Of a stretch of DNA of 64,000 nucleotides, positions 40,478 through 52,564 are shown one piece after another; positions within the stretch are counted from its first letter, which is position 1; every line of letters begins with the position of its first letter. Both the position numbers and the translations under genes were made by a program. Origin of the DNA: Zoogloea oryzae. Its GTDB lineage: Bacteria > Pseudomonadota > Gammaproteobacteria > Burkholderiales > Rhodocyclaceae. The stretch spans positions 33,093-97,092 of the forward strand of contig NZ_BSPX01000007.1 of the NCBI RefSeq assembly GCF_030161255.1, given 5' to 3'. Under the pieces are notes generated by a model, which did not search any database, was not told the DNA's origin, and was given only the letters and a program-made list of their open reading frames with translations.

Positions 40478-41581
40478 GTCTGCCGGCAGCGCAACCTGCT
40501 CGGTGCTGAGGGGGTGGGTTTCCTGTCTGGCGGGAAGGACCGCCTTGTGGGCCAGATGGTAGGCCAGGAGCAGCGGTGGCATCCGCAGCCAGTGGGCGCG
40601 GATGTACAGGCTGCGCCGGGCCAGCGGGGTGAGGGCGTCGGCGGTGCTGGGGTGCTGGGGGCGCAGCACGCGGGCGTACATGGCATCGAGCAGTTGCTGG
40701 CCGAGTCCGCCTTCGAGGCAGCGGGTGCGGGCCTGGACGCGCTCCGGCAGCGGGGTGTCGAGCATCCGGTGGCAGTAGCGCAGGGCGAGGCGCAGCGGGC
40801 CGGCGAGCTGGAGCTGTTCGGCCCGATGGACCAGCACGTCCCAGGCGGCGGGGTCGCGGGCCAGGTGGCGCAGCAGCAGGTCGAGGTCGGTGAGGTCGCG
40901 CAGCAGGTTGTCCGGTTCGCCCTCGTGGAAGAGGTGGGATGCGCTGTGCAGGATCAGATCCGGCAGTGACAGGGTGCTCACGCCGGGGAGGTCGGGCAGC
41001 GGCACCGCGGCTTCGATGAGCAGCTTGGCGTCCGGCTTGAGGCGTGCGGTGGGCGGCAGGATGGTGTGGTGCACGTCGAGGGCCGAGCCGCGGAAGACGT
41101 GGCGCATCGCCGGCAGTTCGTGCATCCAGCGGCGGTAGTAGCGCTGGTCGTAGTCGTCGGTGGCGCTGCTGATCCAGCCCTTGAGCTGGAGCGCCGATTC
41201 GGCGTCGGCCAGGCGCGCCTTGGGCAGCAGGATGTCCACGTCCGAGAACAGCCGGCCCTGGGCGGCGGGCAGGCCCCCGGCCACGTAGGCGGCGCCCTTC
41301 AGCAGGATGACCGGGATGCCCAGGGGTTCGAGGGCTTCGCGCAGGAAGCGGGCTTCGCGGCGGATCGCGTGGCGCTGCTCGCCGGCCATCTGGGCGCCGG
41401 ACAGCAGGTGGTTGCGCGGGCGCTCGGGGATGTCATCCTCGACGCCGGCGGCCTGCAGGCGCAGGTAGAGCCGGCCGAGCAGGTTGGCGTGGCGGGCCTG
41501 GCGGACGAGCAGATCCCATTGCGAGGGGCCGAGCCGGCGGACCGACTGGGGATCACGGTAGGCCTGGAGGAGCAGGTTCAT
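40460..41581 (-). CDS. nucleotidyltransferase-family protein of the HPr-rel-A cassette
   Basis: This 373-residue protein is of the NTP_transf_5 (putative nucleotidyltransferase) type. PVILLKGAAYVAGGLPAAQG and GRLFSDVDILLP hold the catalytic G-x-x-D-x-D-like acidic pair; LDVHHTI and LILHSASHLFHEG are further conserved-looking parts. Such proteins transfer a nucleotide to an unknown acceptor. It is the last gene of the cassette and starts with an ATGA overlap of the HprK-like kinase stop. The substrate is unknown. Confidence 0.85.
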   Translation of the reverse strand: MNLLLQAYRDPQSVRRLGPSQWDLLVRQARHANLLGRLYLRLQAAGVEDDIPERPRNHLLSGAQMAGEQRHAIRREARFLREALEPLGIPVILLKGAAYVAGGLPAAQGRLFSDVDILLPKARLADAESALQLKGWISSATDDYDQRYYRRWMHELPAMRHVFRGSALDVHHTILPPTARLKPDAKLLIEAAVPLPDLPGVSTLSLPDLILHSASHLFHEGEPDNLLRDLTDLDLLLRHLARDPAAWDVLVHRAEQLQLAGPLRLALRYCHRMLDTPLPERVQARTRCLEGGLGQQLLDAMYARVLRPQHPSTADALTPLARRSLYIRAHWLRMPPLLLAYHLAHKAVLPARQETHPLSTEQVALPADVKKAA

Positions 41582-42495
41582 CGGGCGTCCTCAGCAGCAA
41601 GGCGGTCGAACACCGCGATGGCGTCGTCGAGGCGGCTGTATTCGAAGCTGTAGTTGCGGCAGTTGTCGATGACGCGGCCCACGGTGTCGAAGCCCTTGGG
41701 GCCCAGCACGTGGTAGTTCATCGCGTTGTCGGCGAGCTGCATGAAGGCCGCACCGCTGCCCATCGGAGTGAGCACGGCCTCGCTGCCGGCGCGGTAGCGG
41801 GGCAGCACCATCCAGGCGGGATCGGCCCACTCGCCGACGGCTTCGACGCTGGCCCGGGTGGGCGCCATCAGGGCCACGGTGCCCTTGGTGGTGTCGCGCA
41901 CGGGCTGGGTGAGAAAGGCGTCCGGCGCGTAGGCGCGGATGATGTCGATGGAGGCGTTCTTGAGATTGACCGGCCGGGCGAGGCCCATGATCTGGCCGGT
42001 GTCGAGCCGGATCAGGGTGAGTTCGTCCGACAGCAGGCGCCAGCCCCGATTGACCAGCGCGGCGCACAGGGTGCTCTTGCCTGAGCCCGGGGGCGCCGGC
42101 AGGATCGCGGCCCGGTTGCCGCGGGCGACGGCGGCGGCGTGGATCACCAGAATGTGATGGCAGTAGGCCGTGACGCACCAGTTGAGGCCCCACTCGAGCA
42201 TCGGCAGGGCCTGGGCGCGGGGCAGCGGCGTGAAGGGCTCGACGGCATCGACCACGAAGCGGGCCTGGGGCCTGACCCAGCGGCGCACGCCGTGGCCGGG
42301 CTGCACGGCGACGTGGAAGTCGGTGAAATCCGACGCGTCGGCCAGGGGGTGGTGGGCGTAGAGCCGGGCGAGCTCGTCGGCGATCTCGGGGATGCCGCTC
42401 TGGAGGCGGCAGTTGAACGGGCCGGCGGCGAGCCGGATGCCGTCGCCCGTCAGCCGCTGGCGGAACTCGGCGGGGGACAGGTCACGGATTCTCAA
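41578..42495 (-). CDS. HprK-related kinase A
   Basis: This roughly 305-residue protein resembles the C-terminal kinase domain of HPr kinase/phosphorylase. A P-loop APPGSGKST sits around 134-142 and SDELTLIRLD supplies acidic residues. Members of this subfamily occur in a cassette with a PqqD-like protein and a nucleotidyltransferase, as here, and the target is not known. The start is uncertain: TTG 42495 agrees with family starts (RIRDLSPAEFRQRL), while an ATG at 42552 would overlap the upstream gene by 71 bases. It is translationally coupled on both sides. Confidence 0.85.
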   Translation of the reverse strand: MRIRDLSPAEFRQRLTGDGIRLAAGPFNCRLQSGIPEIADELARLYAHHPLADASDFTDFHVAVQPGHGVRRWVRPQARFVVDAVEPFTPLPRAQALPMLEWGLNWCVTAYCHHILVIHAAAVARGNRAAILPAPPGSGKSTLCAALVNRGWRLLSDELTLIRLDTGQIMGLARPVNLKNASIDIIRAYAPDAFLTQPVRDTTKGTVALMAPTRASVEAVGEWADPAWMVLPRYRAGSEAVLTPMGSGAAFMQLADNAMNYHVLGPKGFDTVGRVIDNCRNYSFEYSRLDDAIAVFDRLAAEDAR

Positions 42496-42814
42496 GGCGG
42501 GGGCTCGACTGGGCTCGGATGAGGCGCGCGCCGAGCAGTGCCTCAAGGGCAACGGCGACGAATTCGCGACAGGCTTCAGGGGCGGCTTCGGGTTCTTCGC
42601 GCAGCACGGCGGCGACGAGGTCGTCGGCGTTCAGGCTGTGGCCGGGGACGGCCAACTGGTCGAGCACGAAGCGGGTGACCGGGGCGAGCAGTAGGGTCTC
42701 GCCAGCGGATGGGTCGTAACGGACCCATCCTTCATCCACTTCTTTCCAACGTACTTCGGCCAGGCCCTCGAACAGGGTTTCAGAGGCGATGTACTGGGCG
42801 CCGGCCGAAAGCAA
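42482..42814 (-). CDS. HPr-rel-A system PqqD-family peptide chaperone
   Basis: This roughly 110-residue protein has a PqqD-like winged fold. W-x7-W with YDPSAGETLLLAPVTRFVLDQL is the typical opening, followed by a helical half with the PEAAPEACREFVAVALEALL region. PqqD domains recognise leader peptides of ribosomal peptides and present them to modifying enzymes. No ATG is available; TTG 42814, 14 bases after the upstream stop, is the only sensible start. The end overlaps the kinase gene. Confidence 0.75.
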   Translation of the reverse strand: MLSAGAQYIASETLFEGLAEVRWKEVDEGWVRYDPSAGETLLLAPVTRFVLDQLAVPGHSLNADDLVAAVLREEPEAAPEACREFVAVALEALLGARLIRAQSSPRLENP

Positions 42815-42828
42815 GACTCGATGCAGGG

Positions 42829-43407
42829 TCAGGCGTTGAGGACGTAATCCAGGTACTGCTTGACCTGGGGCTTGTCCCACGAGACGCTGGGCACGCTCGG
42901 GTTCGGATGCCAGGAGCCGCCGACCACGCCTTCGTTCCACATGGCGATGGCCTGGGCGGCGGTGAACAGCGGGCTGCCGGCCTTGGCGCTGAGCCAGGCG
43001 GCGACGATCTGCCGTTCGAGGGGGGCGTCGCCCGCAGTGTCGGTGCCGGTGATGATGGCGCGGATGGTTTCGGTGCGACCGGCGGAGGCGGTGAACACGC
43101 TGCCGAAGGTCTTGTTGTCGAGGTCGTCGACGGTCGGCGGGTTGGCGGCCGCGTAGGCCTGCCAGAAGGTCACGCCGTTCATCTTCGGGGCGCAGGGGGC
43201 GGTGCCGTTCTGGCTCAGGTTGCCGGACGCGGAAAAACCGGACGGCTGCTTGCATTCGGCGGCCAGCGCGGGAACGCTCTTCAGGGCCATCAGCAGCGGC
43301 GCACCGGCCAGGCCGGTCTGGATGAGCTTGCGGCGATTGGCCTTGGGCGTCTGGCCGTCGTTGCTGGGTTGCAGCTCGGCAGATTTTTCGGGGTGTTCCA
43401 GATTCAT
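42829..43407 (-). CDS. exported hypothetical protein with Tat-like signal, first gene of the HPr-rel-A operon
   Basis: This 192-residue protein has a polar N-terminal 20 residues, then a twin-arginine-like signal (NRRKLIQTGLAGAPLLMAL, RR at 25-26) ending at ALAA. The mature part has two Cys residues early, then FWQAYAAANPPTVDDLDN and a C-terminal WHPNPSVPSVSWDKP-VKQYLDYVLNA. No family is recognised. AGG lies close to the ATG (ACGAGGTTTAGG). It precedes the PqqD-like gene by 14 bases, so it could be the substrate or the effector of the cassette. That is inference from position. Confidence 0.7.
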   Translation of the reverse strand: MNLEHPEKSAELQPSNDGQTPKANRRKLIQTGLAGAPLLMALKSVPALAAECKQPSGFSASGNLSQNGTAPCAPKMNGVTFWQAYAAANPPTVDDLDNKTFGSVFTASAGRTETIRAIITGTDTAGDAPLERQIVAAWLSAKAGSPLFTAAQAIAMWNEGVVGGSWHPNPSVPSVSWDKPQVKQYLDYVLNA

Positions 43408-43671
43408 CCTAAACCTCGTTCAACTGGCGCCATGACAGGCGTGATTTATTTGCAGTATATGCAGGCCCGCCAGTCACGAGTGTGACGTGGGTCCGCTTTT
43501 TGGTCGGATTAGGTAAAGCAAGTTTCATTCCGTTTCCCCCTTTGGGGAGTATGGTCATGATTTTTAAGGGTATAAAAAGGCACGACGAAATCGGGGGCGG
43601 AAAACGGCGGGGGCGTGTAAAAAATGCCGACAAAATCCGTTCTGCCGCGCCTGTGGCGCGACGGTGCGGGT
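43408..43671. other. intergenic region upstream of the HPr-rel-A operon
   Basis: No gene seen. On the minus strand TATACT (about 43456) in an AT-richer patch is a possible -10 for the operon, but no -35 at proper distance is evident. Confidence 0.35.
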
Positions 43672-44952
43672 TCAGACGTTGGCGATGCGGCTGTTGGCGA
43701 GGGACAGGCGGCTGGCCAGGACTTCGAGGAATCCCTTGTAGAAGTGCATCTGGCACAGGCTGGTGGCCCGCAGCAGGGCGGGGGCGCGGATGGTCAGGAT
43801 GCGCGTCTCGCTGATGGTTTCGACCGAGGCGGTGCGGGCGCCACGCCCGGCCGCGAAGAGCGCCATCTCGCCGAAGCAGTCGCCGGGGCTGAGGGTGTTG
43901 AGCAGGTGCCCCTTCTTGACGATGCGCATGGCGCCTTCGACGACGAAGCAGAAGTAGTTGCCGGGCTCGCCTTCCTTCATCACCACCGAATCGGGCGGGA
44001 ACTGCCGCCATTCGGCGAAGCGGACGATCTCCCAGATTTCGACGTCGGTGAACTCGCGGAAGAAGCGGAAGGCGCGCAGGCGCTCGAACTTCTCGCTGTC
44101 GGGCATCTCGTGGGGGGCGGTGGTGAGGCCGCGGTTGCGGTAAGCCTGGGCGAGGTCGTGGGAGAACTCGAGCCACGTGGCGTAGCGCCCGGCCACGTCG
44201 CGGCTCATGGCCTTGCAGACGATGGCGTCGAGTTCGGGCGGGATCTCGGGGCGGATGCTCGACGGGGGCGGCGGCGTCTCGTGGACGATCTGGTAGATCA
44301 GGCCGACGTTGCTGCTGCTCTCGAAAGGCAGGCGGCCGGTGAGGAGCTGGTACATCACCACACCAAGGGAGTAGATGTCGGTGCGGTGGTCGAGGGGCTG
44401 TTCGCGCACCTGCTCGGGCGACATGTAGGCCGGCGAGCCGAGGGTGGTGAGCTGGGTGGTTTCGGTGGCGGTGAAGATGGCCGCGCCGAAATCGGAGATC
44501 TTGATGTCCTGGCCTTCGGGCGAGACCAGCAGGATGTTGGCCGGCTTGATGTCCCGATGGGTGACACCGTGCAGGTAGGCGTAATCGAGCGCCCGGGTGC
44601 ACTTGAAGATGATCTCGACGAGGCGTTCGGAGGGCAGCAGGTGGTCGGGCTGGGTGAAGGCTTCGAGGGTGCCGCCGGGGACGTATTCCATCACCACGTA
44701 GGCGTCGCGCTCGTCGATCACCGCGTCGTGGATCTGGATGATGTGGGGGTGCTGCAGCTTGCCCGCGAGGGAGGCCTCGTTGAGCAGCATGTGGTGGTAG
44801 AGGGTCGTGTGGTCGGTGACCCGCAGCATCTCGGGGTGAAGCTGCTTGATGGCCACCTCCCGCTGGGCGAAAGGATCGTAGCCGAGATAGACGTTGCTGG
44901 TCGCCCCCGCGCCCAGCAGCCGCCGCACCTCGTATTTGCCGATCCTTTCCAT
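43672..44952 (-). CDS. serine/threonine protein kinase fused to a cyclic-nucleotide-binding domain
   Basis: This 426-residue protein has an N-terminal Hanks-type kinase domain (about 6-275): glycine-rich loop LGAGATSNVYLG, catalytic K36, HRD (132-134) in THRDIKPANILL, DFG (154-156), and SPAYMSPEQ. A C-terminal cNMP-binding fold follows (about 295-410), with GDCFGEMALFAAGRGARTA matching the phosphate-binding cassette. It has no membrane segment, unlike many PknB homologues. Kinase activity may be controlled by cAMP or c-di-GMP. It is 13 bases upstream of argH's stop on the same strand and could be cotranscribed with argH. Confidence 0.92.
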   Translation of the reverse strand: MERIGKYEVRRLLGAGATSNVYLGYDPFAQREVAIKQLHPEMLRVTDHTTLYHHMLLNEASLAGKLQHPHIIQIHDAVIDERDAYVVMEYVPGGTLEAFTQPDHLLPSERLVEIIFKCTRALDYAYLHGVTHRDIKPANILLVSPEGQDIKISDFGAAIFTATETTQLTTLGSPAYMSPEQVREQPLDHRTDIYSLGVVMYQLLTGRLPFESSSNVGLIYQIVHETPPPPSSIRPEIPPELDAIVCKAMSRDVAGRYATWLEFSHDLAQAYRNRGLTTAPHEMPDSEKFERLRAFRFFREFTDVEIWEIVRFAEWRQFPPDSVVMKEGEPGNYFCFVVEGAMRIVKKGHLLNTLSPGDCFGEMALFAAGRGARTASVETISETRILTIRAPALLRATSLCQMHFYKGFLEVLASRLSLANSRIANV

Positions 44953-44965
44953 GCCCGTCTCCTCC

Positions 44966-46426
<1,461 letters not shown>

Positions 46427-46510
46427 AATTGAAAATGCTCTCTGCGATAAAGGGGGGCTATCTGCGGCGAGAATCCCGTGGATTCAAGCTGTTGGCCCGG
46501 ATTTCGATTC

Positions 46511-47530
46511 ATGAGTATAAAGCAAAAAGCGCGCCCCGCCGGTCGAAGCCGGTATCCGGCGAGCCTGCCTGATTTTCGCAACCTAGGCGTCGTGCTGCGC
46601 ACGGTGGTGCTGGTCAATGCCCTCGGGCTGGCCGCGGTGCTCGTGCGCAACGATCAGATCGAGGCCTTGTTCGGCGAATTCCTCGACATGGCGGTGAGGG
46701 TCGAGTTTCCGCTGATTCTCTCGGTGGCGGCCTTGTTCCTGCTCAAGCCGCTGCTGCATCGGCTGCCCTACGCGGGCGGCGTGGCGGTGGTGATGCTGCT
46801 GGTGGCGGGCGTTGCGCTGCTGAGCGGCAGCCTGCTGGCGCCGGTCGAGGTGGACGAGGGGCCGCGGCCGCTGGTGTGGTCGCTGGTGGTGGGGGCGATC
46901 GTGCTGATCTATTTCCATCTGCGCGGCGCGGCGCTGGCGCCGGTGCTGGCCGAGGCGCGTCTGCTTGCGCTCACCGCGCGCATCCGGCCGCACTTCCTGT
47001 TCAACAGCCTGAACGGCGTGCTGGGCGTGCTCCGGCGCGATCCGCGGCGGGCCGAGGAGGGGCTGGAGGAGCTCGCCGATCTGTTCCGCGCGCTGATGCA
47101 GGACAACCGGGAGCTGGTGCCGCTTTCCGACGAGATCGCCCTGTGCGAGCGCTACCTCAACCTCGAGCGTCTGCGCCTGGGTGACCGCCTGCAGGTGGAT
47201 TGGCAGCGCGACACCTCGGCGGGCGCCGCGCTGGTGCCGCCCCTGCTGCTCCAGCCGCTGATCGAGAACGCCGTCTATCACGGCATCGAGCCCGGCGCGG
47301 CGCCGGGCACGGTTTCGATTACCATCGCGCGGCGCGGGGCGGAGGTGTTCATCACCATCGCCAACCCGCTGCTCGACGCCGAAAGCCACCACGCGGGCAA
47401 CCGCATGGCCCTGGACAACATCCGCGAACGACTGATGCTTTTCTACGACCTCGAAGCCACCCTCGATACCGAGCAGGATGCCGACGCCTTCCGCGTGCGC
47501 ATCCGCCTGCCTTTCCGGAGTACGCCATGA
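46511..47530 (+). CDS. LytS/AlgZ-type sensor histidine kinase
   Basis: This 339-residue inner-membrane kinase has four hydrophobic segments (about 20-135), then a His_kinase domain with RPHFLFNSLNGVLGVLRRDP (phospho-acceptor His) and an ATP-binding HATPase domain (PLLLQPLIENAVYHGIEPG). It is the AlgZ/FimS layout. The cognate LytTR regulator follows with an ATGA overlap. ATG 46511 is preferred, though a GTG at 46478 is open. Signals are unknown. Confidence 0.9.
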   Translation: MSIKQKARPAGRSRYPASLPDFRNLGVVLRTVVLVNALGLAAVLVRNDQIEALFGEFLDMAVRVEFPLILSVAALFLLKPLLHRLPYAGGVAVVMLLVAGVALLSGSLLAPVEVDEGPRPLVWSLVVGAIVLIYFHLRGAALAPVLAEARLLALTARIRPHFLFNSLNGVLGVLRRDPRRAEEGLEELADLFRALMQDNRELVPLSDEIALCERYLNLERLRLGDRLQVDWQRDTSAGAALVPPLLLQPLIENAVYHGIEPGAAPGTVSITIARRGAEVFITIANPLLDAESHHAGNRMALDNIRERLMLFYDLEATLDTEQDADAFRVRIRLPFRSTP

Positions 47531-48309
47531 GCGAGCCGGCCGACCACGCCTTCGCCCCGCTTTCGGTGCTGATCGTCGACGACGAGGCGCCGGCCCGGGA
47601 GCGGCTCCAGGATCTGCTCGGCGACATCGCCGACACCCAGCCCACCCGCGTCGCCGGGACGGCGGGCAATGGCGTCGAGGCCCTGGCGATCCTCGAGAAG
47701 GAGCCGGTCGACCTGATCCTCACCGACATCCAGATGCCGGTGATGGCCGGCATCGAGCTGGCCCGCCACGTGGGGCGTCTGGAGCACCCGCCGGCGGTGA
47801 TCTTCACCACCGCCTACGACGAATACGCGGTGCGCGCCTTCGAACTGGCCGCGGTGGATTACCTGCTCAAGCCGGTGCGCGCCGGGCGGCTCGCCGAAGC
47901 CATCGCCAAGGCCCGCCGCCTGCGTCCGCCGGCCGACGAGGTGCTGCGCCGGATCGCGCCCACCACCCGCAGCCATTTCAGCGTCAGCGAGCGCGGGCGC
48001 ATCCTGCTGGTGCCGGTGGCCGACGTGCTCTACCTCAAGGCCGAGCAGAAATACGTGGTGGCCCGCAGCCTGGAGCGGGAATACCTGCTGGACGAATCCC
48101 TGGTGCAACTGGAAGAGGAGTTCCCCGGCCGTTTCCTGCGCATCCACCGCAACTGCCTGATCGCCCGGGACGCCGTTCGCGGCGTGGCCCGGGCCACCAC
48201 CGGCGTGGATGGCGAAGCCCACTGGGTGATCCTCCTCGAGGGTTTGCCGGAGCAGTTGCCGGTGAGCCGCCGCCAGTGGCCGGCAGTGAAGGACGCGCTG
48301 GGCGTCTGA
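47527..48309 (+). CDS. LytTR-type response regulator (AlgR-like)
   Basis: This 260-residue regulator has a receiver domain at 10-125 with the phospho-acceptor D67 (LILTDIQMPVM) and K115 (YLLKPVRAGRL). The C-terminal LytTR DNA-binding domain covers about 150-258 (LYLKAEQKYVVARSLEREYLL, FLRIHRNCLIAR). It would be phosphorylated by the kinase encoded just upstream and bind promoters as AlgR does. The ORF's ATG overlaps the kinase stop. Confidence 0.95.
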   Translation: MSEPADHAFAPLSVLIVDDEAPARERLQDLLGDIADTQPTRVAGTAGNGVEALAILEKEPVDLILTDIQMPVMAGIELARHVGRLEHPPAVIFTTAYDEYAVRAFELAAVDYLLKPVRAGRLAEAIAKARRLRPPADEVLRRIAPTTRSHFSVSERGRILLVPVADVLYLKAEQKYVVARSLEREYLLDESLVQLEEEFPGRFLRIHRNCLIARDAVRGVARATTGVDGEAHWVILLEGLPEQLPVSRRQWPAVKDALGV

Positions 48310-48413
48310 GCCTTCGGGCTGACAACAATGTCACGGACGCCCGCCGATTGCCGGGCGTCATGATCGTTAAAGACTGTAAATTCCCCGTTCGCATATGATG
48401 CTGGAGCGGTGGA

Positions 48414-49499
48414 GTGGGGCGGTCCTTTTCGATCTATCTTGACCTGATACGGGTTTCGGCGGCGTTTCTGGTCTATCTGTACCACTCGAACCAGCGTTTC
48501 CTGAGCGAAACCGAGCTTCCTTTCAGTGGCTACGGCCACAGTGCGGTGGTGGTGTTCTTCGTGTTGTCGGGGTTCGTCATCCGCCACGTCACCGACACCA
48601 AGGAGACGCACTGGCCGGATTACGCCGCCAGTCGCATCGCCCGCATCTTCTCGGTCACCGTGCCGGCGATCTTCCTCACCTTGATCTGCGACGCCATTGG
48701 CCGCGCCGTCGAGCCGGCGATCTACGCGCACAGCGCGTCCGGCCAGGTGCTGGCGCGGGTCGTGCTGAGCCTGCTGCTGCTCAACGAGGTGTGGCTGATG
48801 TCGGTGATGAGCTTCTCGAACCTGCCGTTCTGGTCGATCTGCGTGGAGTTCTGGTACTACGCCGCCTTTGCGCTGGTGGTCTTCCTGCCCCGGCGCAAAG
48901 GCTGGCTGGCGGCGGCGCTGCTGGCGATTGCGCTGGGGCCGAAGTTCATCCTGCTGGCGCCGATCTGGTGCTCGGGCGTCGTGCTGTACCGCTGGCGCTG
49001 GCCGCGACGGCTGGGCCGGCGGTCGTCCCTCGCGCTGGTGGCGCTGAGCCTGGTCGGCATCTGGCAGTTCCACGCCCGGGGGATCGACGCCTGGAGCTGT
49101 GACTGGCTCAAGGCCACGCTGGGGCAGGATCGGGCCCAGTACCTCGGCTTTGCCAACTACGTGGTCGGCGACTACCTGCTGGCCATGCTGGTGTGCATGA
49201 ACTTCGCCGGCATGCGCAATCTGCTGGCCGGGGCGGGTGGCTGGCTGATTGCCGTGGAGCGCCCGGTGCGTCTGCTCGCCGCCTGCACCTTCACGCTTTA
49301 CCTGCTGCACATGCCGCTGTTCCTCATGTGGAGCGCGGTCGTGGGTGGCAATCCGGCGCGGCCGTGGTACTGGCTGACGGTGACCGGCCTGATGCTGGCG
49401 AGCGTGGTGCTGATCAGCCGCCAGACCGAGGCGCAGCGTTACCGGCTGCGTGGCTGGCTGCTCGGGCTTTTCGAGCGGCGCGGCGTGGCGATGGCCTGA
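48414..49499 (+). CDS. acyltransferase 3 family membrane protein
   Basis: This 361-residue protein has about ten hydrophobic segments. The N-terminal DLIRVSAAFLVYLYHSN carries the conserved Arg and the His of the acyltransferase-3 active site, and GHSAVVVFFVLSGFVI is the second conserved block. Family members O-acetylate surface sugars such as O-antigen and exopolysaccharide. GTG 48414 is 7 bases after GGAG. It lies after the LytTR regulator but with a 104-base gap, so separate control is likely. The acceptor is unknown. Confidence 0.9.
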   Translation: MGRSFSIYLDLIRVSAAFLVYLYHSNQRFLSETELPFSGYGHSAVVVFFVLSGFVIRHVTDTKETHWPDYAASRIARIFSVTVPAIFLTLICDAIGRAVEPAIYAHSASGQVLARVVLSLLLLNEVWLMSVMSFSNLPFWSICVEFWYYAAFALVVFLPRRKGWLAAALLAIALGPKFILLAPIWCSGVVLYRWRWPRRLGRRSSLALVALSLVGIWQFHARGIDAWSCDWLKATLGQDRAQYLGFANYVVGDYLLAMLVCMNFAGMRNLLAGAGGWLIAVERPVRLLAACTFTLYLLHMPLFLMWSAVVGGNPARPWYWLTVTGLMLASVVLISRQTEAQRYRLRGWLLGLFERRGVAMA

Positions 49500-49563
49500 T
49501 TCCGGGGCGGGAACGTCCGCTTTCGCGGGTGTTCCAACATGGGCTCCCGTACAATCGCGCCCC

Positions 49564-51738
<2,175 letters not shown>

Positions 51739-51952
51739 GGTAAATTTGTGCGTCGCAGCGCCAGGGCTGCACGGGGCGCACTCCCCTGTCGCCGGTATCA
51801 TCCGGCCACCCATGTCGGGTGGGTTCTCGCATGTGTGCGGTAGGCAACATAAGCCGGCATCCACGGCGCGTGACGGTTTCATTTGTCGATGAAGTGTTGT
51901 TACGCTCACGCAGGCGGACACCTCATGTCCATTAATAACGGGTGGTGAAAGA

Positions 51953-52564
51953 GTGGAAAAGCTGGTCTATAGCCCGAGTCTCTCCGGACGGCTCGCCTCG
52001 CTGATCGATGTGGGTTTCGGAACGTTCCGCGGCTTCGTGCGGCTTGTTCTGGGCGAGCTCGAGTTTCTCGGCGGACGTCTCGGCCCCTTCGTGCAGATTC
52101 GCCCGAAGGCGGTGAAGCGGCTGGTCTTCGTGTGCCTGGGCAACATCAACCGCAGCGCCTTTGGCCACGTGGTGGCCGAGGGCATGGGCGCCCGGGTGGC
52201 GTCGCTGGGGCTGTCCACCACCACCGGTGCGCCGGCCTTCGAGAAGGCCGTTGCCGCGGCGCCGGTGTATGGCTTTGACCTCACCGCCCACCGGGCCACC
52301 AACTTCACCGATTTCAAATACCAGCCCGGCGACCTGCTGCTGGCGATGGAAGTGCGCCACGCCCACGAGTTGATCCGCCGCGGCATCCCCGCCGACGCCA
52401 TCGCCCTGCTGGGGCATTGGTCGCGTCCCCACCGCATCCACATCCACGATCCGCACCTGCACACCGACCAGTATTTCCGGACCTGCTTCGCGATCATCCA
52501 CTCCGCCGTGGCCAACCTGATCGAGGAGCTGCGCGAGGGGGAAAGCCCATGCCTGACCCGGTAA
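51953..52564 (+). CDS. low-molecular-weight protein-tyrosine-phosphatase-like protein
   Basis: This 203-residue protein has a roughly 55-residue extension before an LMW-PTP domain. The loop CLGNINRS (C61 to R67-S68) fits C-x5-R-S, with Asn in place of the usual second Cys. The general-acid region appears as HDPHLHTDQYF near the C-terminus. Such phosphatases often control export of capsule and exopolysaccharide by acting on a tyrosine kinase. GTG 51953 is the first clear start. It overlaps the next gene by 16 bases and leads a six-gene glycoconjugate cluster. Confidence 0.82.
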   Translation: MEKLVYSPSLSGRLASLIDVGFGTFRGFVRLVLGELEFLGGRLGPFVQIRPKAVKRLVFVCLGNINRSAFGHVVAEGMGARVASLGLSTTTGAPAFEKAVAAAPVYGFDLTAHRATNFTDFKYQPGDLLLAMEVRHAHELIRRGIPADAIALLGHWSRPHRIHIHDPHLHTDQYFRTCFAIIHSAVANLIEELREGESPCLTR

